DNA from: Microthrixaceae bacterium
Lineage (GTDB): Bacteria > Actinomycetota > Acidimicrobiia > Acidimicrobiales > Microtrichaceae
NCBI GenBank assembly: GCA_020637215.1
Contig: JACJWI010000007.1
Coordinates: forward strand, 93,116-157,115
Direction: 5' to 3'
DNA length: 64,000 nucleotides
Of the stretch, positions 7,967-17,337 are shown in pieces (positions within the stretch are counted from its first letter, which is position 1; the number at the start of each line of letters is the position of its first letter). The notes below the pieces were generated by a model that worked only from the letters and a program-made list of their open reading frames with translations, made no database searches and had not been told where the DNA came from. A program made the translations under genes and the position numbers.

Positions 7967-9321
7967 CCACCGCCGTCGGAGCCGACGCCGGGACGGCTGC
8001 AGATCCGGTGGCCCCGACCGGGACAGCCGGGACGACCGGGTGGCTCTCGACCGAGCGGGTCCGTGACGCGAGGACCGCTGCCGCGCCAGCGCGACGCGCC
8101 CGGTGGTACCGGCCGGCCCGTGACCTGCACCCCGGGGCGTGGTGGATCTGGGCGCTCGGCCTGGCCACCGCCGCCAGCCGCACCACCAACCCGCTGGTGC
8201 TCGGCCTGCTCATCGCCGTGGTCGCCCTGGTCGTGTCGGCCCGACGCAGCGACGCCCCGTGGGCCAGCGGCTTCTCCGCCTACCTGGTCGCCGGGCTGGT
8301 CGTCATCGCGATCCGGGTCGTGTTCCGCATCGTGCTCGACGGGGGGTCCGGTGGCCACGTCGTGTTCACGCTGCCCGAGGTGCCGCTGCCCGACGCGGCG
8401 GCGGGGATCAGCATCGGTGGTCCGGTCACCGTCGAGGGGATCCTCGCCGCGTTCTACGACGGGCTCCGCCTGGCCACCATGATCATCTGCCTGGGGGCGG
8501 CCAACTCGCTCGCCAATCCCAAGCGGCTGCTGGCGGCCACACCCAACGCCCTCTACGAGGTCGGATCCGCGATCACCGTCGCCCTGTCGGTGGCGCCGCA
8601 ACTGGTCGAGAGCGGCCGGCGGGTCGGCCGCGCCCGCCGGTTGCGCGGCGAGGTCGGCCGCCGCACCCACTGGTTCCGCCAGGTCGCCGTGCCGGTGATG
8701 ACCGACGCCCTCGACCGCTCGTTGATGCTGGCCGCAGCCATGGACTCCCGCGGCTACGGACGCACCGCCGGCGACCCGCCGGCCCGACGGCGCTGGACCG
8801 CGGTCCTGGTGCTCGGCGGGCTCGTCGGAGTGGCGATCGGCACCTACGGCCTGCTCGACAGCACCTCGCCCCGGGCCCTCGGCGTACCCACCCTGGTCGT
8901 CGGGTTGGCGCTGGCCACCGTCGGCTTCACCCGATCCGGTCGCCGGGTCAGACGCACCCGCTACCGCCCCGACCCGTGGCGGTCCGCCGAGTGGGGCGTC
9001 ACCGCGGTCGGCGTGTGCGTCGGCGCGGCCCTGTACGCCACGTCGACGGTCGACCCGGGGTCGTTGAACCCATCGCTTCAGCCGCTGGTGTGGCCGACCC
9101 TGCCGATCGGAGCGACCGTCGCGGTCCTGATCGGCGCGCTGCCCTCGGTGATCGCGCCGCCGCCGGTGCGCGTCACCGGCGCCCCCGCGTCGGTCCCCCT
9201 CGGACCGGCCACCCTCGAACCGAGCACCCTCGAACCGAGAGCACTGCCGAACCAGGCGGCAGCCGGAGACCCCGACGACGCCACCCGGATCCGCCGACTG
9301 CGCGGCGAGGTGCCTCGATGA
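7963..9321 (+). CDS. ECF transporter transmembrane (T) component, CbiQ/EcfT family
   Basis: A 452-residue membrane protein joined to its upstream neighbour by GTGA. It has clustered helices between residues 65 and 215. The T-component coupling segments are present: ARRLRGEVGRR near 226-236 and AMDSRGYGR near 263-271 (Ala-x-x-x-Arg-Gly signature). Two to three further helices follow. It is longer than typical EcfT (about 265) because of an N-terminal extension and a C-terminal region. A short Leu-Glu-Pro repeat (TLEPSTLEPRALP) precedes the end. It connects the ATPases to the S component. Confidence 0.85.
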   Translation: MTTAVGADAGTAADPVAPTGTAGTTGWLSTERVRDARTAAAPARRARWYRPARDLHPGAWWIWALGLATAASRTTNPLVLGLLIAVVALVVSARRSDAPWASGFSAYLVAGLVVIAIRVVFRIVLDGGSGGHVVFTLPEVPLPDAAAGISIGGPVTVEGILAAFYDGLRLATMIICLGAANSLANPKRLLAATPNALYEVGSAITVALSVAPQLVESGRRVGRARRLRGEVGRRTHWFRQVAVPVMTDALDRSLMLAAAMDSRGYGRTAGDPPARRRWTAVLVLGGLVGVAIGTYGLLDSTSPRALGVPTLVVGLALATVGFTRSGRRVRRTRYRPDPWRSAEWGVTAVGVCVGAALYATSTVDPGSLNPSLQPLVWPTLPIGATVAVLIGALPSVIAPPPVRVTGAPASVPLGPATLEPSTLEPRALPNQAAAGDPDDATRIRRLRGEVPR

Positions 9322-11000
9322 CCACGCCGCCGATCGTCGTGTTCGACCGGGTCGGGGTGACCTATCCGGGCGCGGACCGACCCACGATCGCCGGCGTCGA
9401 CCTGCACGTCGACGAGGGCGAGCTGTGCGTCGTCGTCGGCCGCACCGGCACCGGCAAGTCCACCCTGCTCGGAGCGATCAACGGCCTGGTCCCGCACTTC
9501 ACCGGCGGCACCCTGCACGGCCGGGTGACCGTCGCCGGTCGTGACACCGCGACGAGCCCGCCCCGGGAGCTGGCAGAGGTCGTCGGCGTGGTCGGCCAGG
9601 ACCCGCTCGCCGGGTTCGTGACCGACACCGTCGAGGAGGAGCTCGCCTACGGGATGGAGCAGCTGGGCGTCGCTCCCGACGTCATGCGCAAACGGGTTGA
9701 GGAGACCCTCGACCTGATGAGCATCGCCGAGCTGCGCCACCGGGCGCTGCGCACGCTGTCGGGCGGCCAGCAGCAACGGGTGGCGATCGGTTCGGTGCTG
9801 ACCGCGCACCCCCGGGTGCTCGTCCTCGACGAGCCGACCTCGGCGCTGGATCCGACCGCGGCCGAGGACGTGCTCGCCGCGGTCACCCGTCTGGTGCACG
9901 ACCTGGGCGTGACGGTGGTGATGGCCGAGCACCGCCTGGAGCGGGTGGTGCAGCACGCGGACCGCGTCGTGGAGCTGCGCGGCGACGGGACGGTGCTCAG
10001 CGGTCCACCCGAGCAGGTCCTGGCGACCTCGACGGTGGCGCCGCCGGTCGTGCAGCTCGGTCGACTCGCGGGGTGGTCGCCGCTGCCGTTGTCGATCCGC
10101 GACGCCCGCCGACTCGCCCCTGCCCTGCGTGAGCACCTGGGCCGCGTCCCCCCGCCGTTCCGGACCGCGGTGGGACCGTCGACCCCGACCCCGTCAGCAC
10201 CGACCCCGCCAACCCCGGCGGCGCTGGCGGCCCGTGCGCTCAGCGTCGCCTACGGGTCCACCGTGGCGGTGCGCGAGGTCGACCTGGAGCTGCACCACGG
10301 AGCGGTGGTCGCCCTGATGGGCCGAAACGGGTCCGGCAAGTCGACGCTGCTGTGGGCCCTGCAGGGATCCGGCCTCCGCAGCCGGGGCGCCGTCCGGGTC
10401 CCCGCGGAGCGGTCCGGAGCCGCCCCCGTCGACACCGCCGATCTCGCCCCCGCCGACGCCCGTCGCCGGGTCGGCCTCGTCCCGCAGACCGCGGGCGACC
10501 TGCTGTACCTGGCGACGGTCGCCGAGGAGTGCGCCCAGGCCGACGCGGACGCCGGCAGGCCCGCCGGGACCTGCGACGCGCTGCTCGAGCAGCTGGTCCC
10601 CGGCATCGACCGCCGCACCCACCCCCGCGACCTGTCCGAGGGGCAACGCCTGTCGCTGGTGCTGGCGATCCAGCTCACCGCGACGCCCGAGGTCGTGCTG
10701 CTCGACGAACCGACCCGCGGGCTCGACTACCCGGCCAAGGCCGCGCTGGCGGCGGTGCTGCGACACCTGGCCGACACCGGCCACGCGGTCATGGTGTCGA
10801 CGCATGACGTCGAGTTCGTCGCCACCGTCGCGGACCGGGTGGTGGTCATGGCGCAGGGCGAGGTCGTCGCCGACGGTCCGACCGCCGAGGTCGTCGTCTC
10901 CTCCCCCGCCTTCGCCCCCCAGGTCGCCAAGGTCCTCGCCCCCCGGCCGTGGCTCACCGTCGACGAGGTCCGCCGGTCCCTGGAGCTGACCCCGTGCTGA
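9318..11000 (+). CDS. ECF transporter ATPase, fused EcfA-EcfA' (CbiO-type)
   Basis: A 560-residue protein with two complete ABC cassettes in one chain. The first (about 1-240) has GRTGTGKST, LSGGQQQRVAIG and VLVLDEPTSALDP, with the switch His in MAEHRLERV. The second (about 300-550) has GRNGSGKST, LSEGQRLSLVLAI and VVLLDEPTRGLDYP, with STHDVEFV. The second signature is LSEGQ rather than LSGGQ, a common asymmetry in such pairs. It overlaps the T component by ATGA. The fused ATPase powers uptake by the T and S components. Confidence 0.9.
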   Translation: MTTPPIVVFDRVGVTYPGADRPTIAGVDLHVDEGELCVVVGRTGTGKSTLLGAINGLVPHFTGGTLHGRVTVAGRDTATSPPRELAEVVGVVGQDPLAGFVTDTVEEELAYGMEQLGVAPDVMRKRVEETLDLMSIAELRHRALRTLSGGQQQRVAIGSVLTAHPRVLVLDEPTSALDPTAAEDVLAAVTRLVHDLGVTVVMAEHRLERVVQHADRVVELRGDGTVLSGPPEQVLATSTVAPPVVQLGRLAGWSPLPLSIRDARRLAPALREHLGRVPPPFRTAVGPSTPTPSAPTPPTPAALAARALSVAYGSTVAVREVDLELHHGAVVALMGRNGSGKSTLLWALQGSGLRSRGAVRVPAERSGAAPVDTADLAPADARRRVGLVPQTAGDLLYLATVAEECAQADADAGRPAGTCDALLEQLVPGIDRRTHPRDLSEGQRLSLVLAIQLTATPEVVLLDEPTRGLDYPAKAALAAVLRHLADTGHAVMVSTHDVEFVATVADRVVVMAQGEVVADGPTAEVVVSSPAFAPQVAKVLAPRPWLTVDEVRRSLELTPC

Positions 11001-11911
11001 ACCGAGACGCCGCGCCGGGCCCATCGCCGACCGTCCCGTCGGCCCGTCCCACGCCCGCACCACCGACCGGGCGCAGCCGGGCGTTGGAGGTCGGGCGGCG
11101 ACCGTCTCTCGTGCTGGCGGTGGCGTCGGTCGGCGGTCTGGTCATGTTCCTGTGGCCGTTGCTCGTGTCGCCGCCCGACGAGGTCGGCCACGTGACCGAC
11201 GCCCCGTTCGTGTTCGCGCTCATCCTCCCGGTCGTCATCGCCGTCGTCCTGTCCGAGCTGCACTCCGGGGACATCGACACCAAGGCGCTGGCCATGCTCG
11301 GCGTGCTCACCGCCATCGGCGCCGCGCTCCGCCCGATGGGCGCCGGTGTGGCCGGCCTGGAGACCGTGTTCTTCCTGCTGGTGCTCGCCGGGAGGGTCTA
11401 CGGCGCCGGGTTCGGCTTCGTGCTCGGCACCACCACCATGTTCACCTCGGCGATCCTGACCGGCGGCATCGGGCCGTGGCTCCCGTTCCAGATGATGGCC
11501 TCGGGCTGGGTCGGCCTCGGCGCCGGGTTGCTGCCCGACTCGATCGCCGGTCGGGCGCTGCGCGGTCGGACCGAGATCGCGGTCCTGGCGCTCTACGGGG
11601 CCGTCGCCGCCTACGCGTACGGGTTCCTGATGAACATGTGGTTCTGGCCGTTCGCCATCGGTGCCGGGACCGAGCTGTCGTTCGTGGCCGGGGCCCCGGT
11701 GGTCGAGAACCTGCACCGGTTCGTGCTGTTCACCCTGGCGACCTCGACCCTCGGCTGGGACACCGGTCGGGCGATCACCAACGTCGTCGCGGTCGTGCTG
11801 CTCGGACCGATCGTGTTGACGACGTTGCGTCGATCGGTGCGCCGCGCCGCCTTCGACGCCCCCGTCGCCTTCGACGCGACGCCGGCCGGCCCGACCCCGC
11901 CGAACTTGTAG
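10994..11911 (+). CDS. ECF transporter substrate-binding (S) component, probable cobalamin/cobamide specificity
   Basis: A 305-residue membrane protein starting at GTG 10994, inside the end of the ATPase gene (7-nt overlap). About 45 polar N-terminal residues precede roughly seven hydrophobic segments. The block LRPMGAGVAGLETVFFLLVLAGRVYGAGFGFVLG and the following GIGPWLPFQM-x-x-x-x-W-V-G are typical of ECF S components. The T, A-A' and S genes together make a complete transporter. Cobalamin or a related corrinoid as substrate is inferred from the riboswitch and the two transcobalamin-like surface proteins. The stop codon TAG (11909-11911) lies inside the first copy of a palindromic repeat, so the last residues are repeat-encoded. 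Confidence 0.82.
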   Translation: MLNRDAAPGPSPTVPSARPTPAPPTGRSRALEVGRRPSLVLAVASVGGLVMFLWPLLVSPPDEVGHVTDAPFVFALILPVVIAVVLSELHSGDIDTKALAMLGVLTAIGAALRPMGAGVAGLETVFFLLVLAGRVYGAGFGFVLGTTTMFTSAILTGGIGPWLPFQMMASGWVGLGAGLLPDSIAGRALRGRTEIAVLALYGAVAAYAYGFLMNMWFWPFAIGAGTELSFVAGAPVVENLHRFVLFTLATSTLGWDTGRAITNVVAVVLLGPIVLTTLRRSVRRAAFDAPVAFDATPAGPTPPNL

Positions 11912-12013
11912 CCCACAAGTCGCCCCAGCGACCACCAGCTACAACAACGCCAGCCGCCGCCGAACTTGTAGCCCCCACGCCACCCGAGCGACCCCCAGCT
12001 ACAAGTTCGGGCT
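11899..12013 (+). repeat. Two-copy palindromic repeat (short locus of the 60-bp family)
   Basis: Two imperfect units each begin with CGAACTTGTAGC and end with CCAGCTACAA; the last closes with the full mirror arm GCTACAAGTTCG. The locus sits between the convergent ECF S-component gene and the glutamate-synthase-like gene and overlaps the S-component stop codon. The TTGTAGC / GCTACAA arms would form hairpins on either strand, so it may act as a bidirectional terminator. The same family forms a six-copy array at 26896-27246. Confidence 0.8.
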
Positions 12014-12016
12014 GGC

Positions 12017-13660
12017 TCAGCCCATGAGGCGGCCGGTCGAGGGGCGGAAGGCGTCGGTGCCGACGCTGTCCCACATCCTCTGGAAGCGCTCCGGCGCGAC
12101 CCCCTCCAGCAACGCCCCCGACGGCAGCGTCGGATGGATCTCGCCGAAGGTCCGCACCTCGTACTGGCTGACCCTACGCACGACGTGGTCCGGTTCGAGC
12201 TGCGCCGGGTGGTCGAGCCCCATGGCGGCGACGATCTCGGCCAGGGCGTGGACCGTGTTGCGGTGGAACTGCTCGACGCGCACCCACTTGTCGTCGACGA
12301 CCAGCGCCCGCTGCAACTTCGGGTCCTGGGTGGCGACGCCCACCGGACACCGGTTGGTGTGGCACTGCTGGGCCTGGATGCAACCGACCGCCATCATGAA
12401 CGCCCGAGCGGTGTTGCACCAGTCCGCGCCCAGCGCCATCGACTGGGCGATGGCCGACGCGGTGACCATCTTGCCGCTGGCCCCCACCCGCATCCGGTCC
12501 CGCACCCCGGCGCCGGTCAGCACGTTCTGGACCAGCATCAGACCCTCGACCAGCGGCATGCCGAGCGAGTTGGAGAACTCGAGCGGAGCGGCGCCGGTTC
12601 CGCCCTCCCCGCCGTCGACGACGACGAAGTCCGGATACGAGTCCGCCTCGATCATCGCCTTGACGATCGCGGAGAACTCACGCGGATCGCCGATGCAGAT
12701 CTTGAAGCCCACCGGCTTGCCGCCCGACAGGTCGCGCAGGCGATCGAGGAACGACACCATCTCCCTGGGGGTCGAGAAGGCGCGGTGGCTGGTGGGCGAC
12801 AGGCAGTCGACGCCGACGGGCACCCGGCGGGCCTCGGCGATCTCGGCGCTGACCTTGGCCGCGGGCAGGATCCCGCCGTGACCGGGCTTGGCGCCCTGCG
12901 AGAGCTTGAGCTCGATCATCTTCACCTGCTCGTCCGCCGCGGTGGCGGCGAACAGGTCGGCGTCGAACCCGCCCTGGTCGTCGCGGCAGCCGAAGTAGCC
13001 GGTGCCGATCTGCCAGATCAGGTCGCCGCCGTGCTCGCGGTGGTAGCGCGAGATGCCGCCCTCGCCGGTGTCGTGGGCGAATCGCCCCGCCCGCGCCCCC
13101 CGGTTCAGCGCCCGGACCGCGTTGGCGCTCAGGGCCCCGAAGCTCATGGCCGACACGTTGAGCACCGACAGCGAGTAGGGCCGAGCGCACTGCAGTCCCC
13201 CGACCTCGACCCGGAGGTCACCCACCGGGTCCTCCGGCATCGGGCGCGGCGTGATCGAGTGCGCCAGCCAGGTGTATCCGTTCTCGTAGACGTCGAGCTC
13301 GGTACCGAACGGCTTCTTGTCGGCCGCCTTCTTGGCCCGCTGGTAGATGAGGGACCGGGTGTCGCGGTTGAAGGGCCGACCGTCGGTGTTGCTCTCGACC
13401 AGGTACTGGTGCATCTCGGATCCGACGCCCTCGATCAGGAACCGGAAGTGCCCGAGGATCGGGAAGTTCCGCAGGATGCTGTGGCGGGTCTGCACCAGAT
13501 CCCAGACGCCGAGCAGGACGAGCGGCACCAGGACGAGCTCCGCCCACCACCACCCCGGGTCGACCGCGACCGCGAGCACGCCGGCCACGACGCCAAGTGC
13601 GAGCACCGACCACAGCCCCCACTTCCCCACGTTCTCGATCACGGTCCCCCCGTTCACCAT
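12017..13660 (-). CDS. FMN-binding glutamate synthase family protein
   Basis: A 547-residue protein. Two N-terminal hydrophobic segments (about 13-45) precede a GltB-like FMN domain. Visible are SLSVLNVSAMSFGALSANAV, HDTGEGGISRYHREHGGDLIWQ (split here by description only), AKPGHGGILPAAKVS, VVVDGGEGGTGAAPLEF and the cysteine cluster C-I-Q-A-Q-Q-C-x-x-x-x-C-P-V-G-V-A, which matches the 3Fe-4S ligands of glutamate synthase. There is no glutaminase domain. Start ATG 13660 is preferred over the upstream ATG because GGAG lies 6 nt before it. Members of this stand-alone family are membrane-associated and of uncertain electron donor. Its 3' end converges on the repeat locus. Confidence 0.85.
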   Translation of the reverse strand: MVNGGTVIENVGKWGLWSVLALGVVAGVLAVAVDPGWWWAELVLVPLVLLGVWDLVQTRHSILRNFPILGHFRFLIEGVGSEMHQYLVESNTDGRPFNRDTRSLIYQRAKKAADKKPFGTELDVYENGYTWLAHSITPRPMPEDPVGDLRVEVGGLQCARPYSLSVLNVSAMSFGALSANAVRALNRGARAGRFAHDTGEGGISRYHREHGGDLIWQIGTGYFGCRDDQGGFDADLFAATAADEQVKMIELKLSQGAKPGHGGILPAAKVSAEIAEARRVPVGVDCLSPTSHRAFSTPREMVSFLDRLRDLSGGKPVGFKICIGDPREFSAIVKAMIEADSYPDFVVVDGGEGGTGAAPLEFSNSLGMPLVEGLMLVQNVLTGAGVRDRMRVGASGKMVTASAIAQSMALGADWCNTARAFMMAVGCIQAQQCHTNRCPVGVATQDPKLQRALVVDDKWVRVEQFHRNTVHALAEIVAAMGLDHPAQLEPDHVVRRVSQYEVRTFGEIHPTLPSGALLEGVAPERFQRMWDSVGTDAFRPSTGRLMG

Positions 13661-13810
13661 CGTCTCCGGTGACGCCCGAGGGGCCCACCGGGTACCGGGC
13701 GCCGAGACTACGGGGACCATCCGCCCCCGCACCGGTCATGTCCGAACGGACAGCGGGCGTATACGACCGGCGTCCCCTAGGGTCACGCCAGAACGCAGAC
13801 GACGGCGCCG

Positions 13811-15556
13811 GTGCGCCGATCAGGAACGGGGGGGCGTCCGATCGAACCGGAATGGCGAGTTCTGCTCGACGACGCGACCGCCGATCGCATGGCGGCCATG
13901 CTCGACGCGGCACGGCACGCCACCCCGGAGCGACGCGCCGAGCTGGCGAGCCTGGCCGCCTCGTCCGGTCGGTTCGCGGTCAACGCCGGGAACCACGACG
14001 TCGCTCGCCACCTCCTGCAGGCCGCACTCGAGCTCTCCGAGCACCGCGGCGTCGAACGGGCCCGGCTGCTGCTGAACCTGGCTCGGGCCACGGCCGGATC
14101 CGGGGACCTGGTCGGCGCACGGACCCTGCTCGACGAGGTGGTGACCCTGGCGGAGACCGCCGGCGACGTCGACCTGTTGGTCGATGCCGCCATCCGCTCC
14201 ACGTTCCCGGCCGACTGGCGCGCCGGTGACCGTCACAGCGCGGCGTTGCTCGACCTGGCCGAACGACTCGACGACGGCGTCCGGCGCGGAGCGATCCTGG
14301 CCTGTCGGGCGCTCGTCGAGATGCGGATCCCCGCGTCGAGCGACCCCGACCAACAGGTCGCCTGGGTGACCCGGGCCAGCGTCGCCCAGCCCCTGGCCGA
14401 CGAGGCGCTGGCGATCACCGACGGCCGCACCGACATCGACCGCCTGCTCGCTCTGATCTCCTGGAGGGCGACGCACCGTGCCCCCCGTTGGCTCGCCCGA
14501 CGGCGGGCGACGTCCGCCGCCGCGGTCGATCTGGCGCAACGGCTGCTCGACCACGAACGCCTGGTCGACGCCTGCTCCCTGCTGGCCGTCGACTGCCTGG
14601 AGACCGGCGACCGCAGCGGTTACGGCCGGGCGCTGGCCACGCTGCGGTGGGCGGCGGCGACCGAGGCGAACCCCCGTCTGCTGTGGTTGGCGGCCACCCT
14701 CTCGGCCGGCGAGGCCCTCCTCGACGACGACATGGAGGCAGCCGAGCAGCACCGCACCGACGCGGACCGCATCGGCGACGCCCACGACCTGCCGGGGTGG
14801 GTGGCCGCCGAGCTCCTGTTCGCCGCCGAGATGACCCTGGGATCGGGCGACGCCGGCGAGATGCGTCGCTATCTGGTGCCGGACAACTCACCGATCCTCG
14901 ACAGCCCGATCGCCCGCTCCAGCGTCGCGTTCATGTCGGCCCTGCTCGGCGACGACGACCGAACCCTTCGCTACGCCGAGACCGCTCTGCGCGACGTGGA
15001 CGAGGAGTCCAGTCTGCTGCTGTGCCTGGTCCTGTTGGCCCGGGCCGCGGCGACGCTGGGCAGCGACCGCCTGATCACCGAGTTGACGACCCGGCTGGAA
15101 CCGTGGCGGGGACACGTCGCGATCGACGCCAGCGGATGGTGGTGCGCGGGGCCGGTCGACCTGGTGCTGGCCGAGATGGAGTCCGCCGCAGGTCGGACCG
15201 ACCGTGCGGCCGAGTCGCTGGCACAGGCGGTCTCGATCATCGAGACGGTCGGCGACCGTCGGGCGGCTCGACGCGCCGACGAGCTGAAGCGGGGCCTCGG
15301 GAACGGACCCCTTCCCCGTCCGCCTGTCACCTCCGCAGCGACGCACACGGGTCTGGCGGAGCTGACCGATCGTGAGCGCGACGTGCTGCGGCTCATCGCC
15401 ACCGGCATGACGAACGCCGCCATCGGGTCGGCGCTGGCGTACAGCCCGTCGACGATCCGCGCCGACACGGTCTCGATCTACCGCAAGCTCGAGGTCCGGG
15501 GCCGGGCGGAGGCCGCTGCGGTGGCCGTCGCCGCCGGCCTGACCCAGCCCGGCTGA
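13811..15556 (+). CDS. LuxR-type transcriptional regulator with helical-repeat sensor region
   Basis: A 581-residue protein. The first 500 residues are Ala/Leu-rich helices without Walker motifs, resembling the TPR-like sensory region of large LuxR regulators (LAL type) but lacking their AAA ATPase. The C-terminal HTH (about 515-578) has LTDRERDVLRLIATGMTNAAIG followed by YSPSTIRADTVSIYRKLEV, a standard GerE/LuxR DNA-binding domain. Start GTG at 13811 is tentative; an in-frame ATG lies about 27 codons later. It is divergent from the glutamate-synthase-like gene, which may be its target. Confidence 0.8.
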   Translation: MRRSGTGGRPIEPEWRVLLDDATADRMAAMLDAARHATPERRAELASLAASSGRFAVNAGNHDVARHLLQAALELSEHRGVERARLLLNLARATAGSGDLVGARTLLDEVVTLAETAGDVDLLVDAAIRSTFPADWRAGDRHSAALLDLAERLDDGVRRGAILACRALVEMRIPASSDPDQQVAWVTRASVAQPLADEALAITDGRTDIDRLLALISWRATHRAPRWLARRRATSAAAVDLAQRLLDHERLVDACSLLAVDCLETGDRSGYGRALATLRWAAATEANPRLLWLAATLSAGEALLDDDMEAAEQHRTDADRIGDAHDLPGWVAAELLFAAEMTLGSGDAGEMRRYLVPDNSPILDSPIARSSVAFMSALLGDDDRTLRYAETALRDVDEESSLLLCLVLLARAAATLGSDRLITELTTRLEPWRGHVAIDASGWWCAGPVDLVLAEMESAAGRTDRAAESLAQAVSIIETVGDRRAARRADELKRGLGNGPLPRPPVTSAATHTGLAELTDRERDVLRLIATGMTNAAIGSALAYSPSTIRADTVSIYRKLEVRGRAEAAAVAVAAGLTQPG

Positions 15557-15574
15557 CCGGGCCCGGCCCGCATC

Positions 15575-16198
15575 TCAGCCCTGGGCGTCCAGGGCGACCG
15601 CCCGGAGGTAGGACCTCAGTGCCCGCTTGAGCTCCCGGACCGTGGCCGGGTGCGGCCGGTCGTCGTGCACCGAGAAGTGCAGCAGCGAGTAGCACATCTG
15701 CACGACGACGGCGGCGACGGTGCGGGCCCGGCGCCGGGATCCCTCCGGCATCAGCCAGGCGACCAGGGGCACGATCTGCTCGGCGATCCGCGTGGTCTGC
15801 TCGGCGGCCAGCGACCGGGTCAGAGCGGTGGACTGCATGGCGAGCCAGACGTGGCGACGGCCGGGTTCGGAGCGCCACAGGTCGGCCAGGTGGTCGATCA
15901 GCCGGTCGACGTCGGTCTGCCAGTCGTCGCTGGGGAACTGCTCGGCGGCCCGGCCGAGGGCGGCGACGATGGCGTCGGTGTCCTGGGCGGACAGCTCGCA
16001 GATCAGCGCGTGCTTGTTGGGGAAGAACTGGTAGATCGACCCGATCGGGATGCCGGCCGCATCGGCGAGGCCGTCGAAGGTGAAGCCGTCGACCCCGACC
16101 CGGGCGAGCTGGTCGCGACCGGTGCGCAGGATCAGCTCGAAGCGCTCGCGGCCCCGGGCCTGCACCGGTCGGTGCCGGACGCTCAGCTCAGGCTCCAC
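15575..16198 (-). CDS. TetR-family regulator
   Basis: A 207-residue protein. The N-terminal HTH (about residues 20-65) has ILRTGRDQLARVGVDGFTFD, then LADAAGIPIGSIYQFFPNKHAL, the classic TetR recognition region. The C-terminal ligand domain is Arg/Ala-rich, with a W-R-S-E-P-G-R-R-H-V-W-L-A-M segment. GTG at 16198 gives the usual TetR N terminus; upstream in-frame sequence is unlike the family. It lies just downstream of a thioesterase gene on the same strand (73-nt gap) and may control it. Effector unknown. Confidence 0.82.
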   Translation of the reverse strand: MEPELSVRHRPVQARGRERFELILRTGRDQLARVGVDGFTFDGLADAAGIPIGSIYQFFPNKHALICELSAQDTDAIVAALGRAAEQFPSDDWQTDVDRLIDHLADLWRSEPGRRHVWLAMQSTALTRSLAAEQTTRIAEQIVPLVAWLMPEGSRRRARTVAAVVVQMCYSLLHFSVHDDRPHPATVRELKRALRSYLRAVALDAQG

Positions 16199-16271
16199 CC
16201 CGCCAGTCTGGCCGATATAGGGGTCCTCACCGACACACCTTGTCGCAATCCCGACCTCAGAAACCCGCCGG

Positions 16272-17150
16272 TCAGTCCGACGGGCCGGCCCGGAACGCCG
16301 CGACCAGCGCCGGATCGAGCGGCCGCAGCAGCGCGGTCTGGCTCGCGGTCGCCAGCAGTCGACCGTCGGGTGCCCAGGCGTGCACCTCACCGTGGCAGCA
16401 CCCGCCGATCGAGGCGTGGGGCCGCAGGTCGAGCAGCACCCAGTCGGTCTGGACCGACGGGTCGACCCGGATCGTGTTGTCCAGGCTGGTGCCGACCTCG
16501 ACCACACCCATCGCGGTCGATACCGACAGCGGCACCAGGTCCGCGATGTAGGCGACGATCGCCGGGGTCATCGGACCGCCGTCGACCCGTCGGGCCCAGT
16601 AGGTCAGTCGTCCGGGACCCGGATCGGGGTGCGAGACGACCTCGGGTTCGAGCAGCTCGACCACCGACATGAACCCCACCCCCGGCGGACGCCCCGACGA
16701 CTCCTCGGCGTCCGCGATCAGGCGGACGATCGTGGCGATGGGTCCGCCCCACGGAGGGCTGTCGTCGGGATCCGCGACCCGGGGCGGGTCCAGGAACACG
16801 CCGCGGGGTCGCTCCATGTCGGCCTCGCCGGTGGCGCCGAGCGACGCGAACAGCACCCGGCCGGTCGGGTCGGTCCCCGTCACCCGCACTTGGGCGGCGC
16901 GCCGACCGGCGGCCAGCTCCTCGACGGTGACGGTGACCTCGGTTCCCGGGCCGGCGGTGGCGACGAACTGGGTGGTGGTCCACAGCGAGGACCGGCCGGT
17001 CACCGCCTCCGCCGCCGCCATCGACGCGGCGATCGCGGTCCCGCCGTAGAGGAGACCGTCGAGACGGGCCAGGTGGCCGCAGATGGTGAAGCGGAACCGG
17101 TCGGCACCCGGACCGGGCGCCATGCCGAGGAAGTCGACGTCGGACTGCAT
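16272..17150 (-). CDS. Acyl-CoA thioesterase family protein (double hotdog, TesB-like)
   Basis: A 292-residue protein. It fits the two-hotdog thioesterase family: an N-terminal half with GHLARLDGLLYGGTAIAAS and SSLWTTTQFVATAGPGTEV, and a C-terminal half with FMSVVELLEPE, YWARRVDGG, VAYIADLVPLSV, TSLDNTIRV and a terminal GEVHAWAPDGRLLATASQTAL, typical of acyl-CoA thioesterase II. It would hydrolyse acyl-CoA in the cytoplasm; chain length is not visible. The gene starts with ATG 17150 and is followed by the TetR regulator. The 187 nt to the divergent lipoprotein gene (17151-17337) show no other gene. Confidence 0.8.
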   Translation of the reverse strand: MQSDVDFLGMAPGPGADRFRFTICGHLARLDGLLYGGTAIAASMAAAEAVTGRSSLWTTTQFVATAGPGTEVTVTVEELAAGRRAAQVRVTGTDPTGRVLFASLGATGEADMERPRGVFLDPPRVADPDDSPPWGGPIATIVRLIADAEESSGRPPGVGFMSVVELLEPEVVSHPDPGPGRLTYWARRVDGGPMTPAIVAYIADLVPLSVSTAMGVVEVGTSLDNTIRVDPSVQTDWVLLDLRPHASIGGCCHGEVHAWAPDGRLLATASQTALLRPLDPALVAAFRAGPSD

Positions 17151-17337
17151 GGCGGCTCAACCTAGGACGGCGACCCGCCGACGGCCGACCCCGCACCGAC
17201 GACGACCGGGTTCGACCGCTGCGGATCCCGCGGAGCAGACTGTCGACGTTCGTGGCGGCGACGGCCCCGACCGTGGCCCCCGGCCGCGGGATCCGGGACC
17301 CCTCCCCCGCCAGTGGTCAGCTCCGGGAGAGTCGCCG

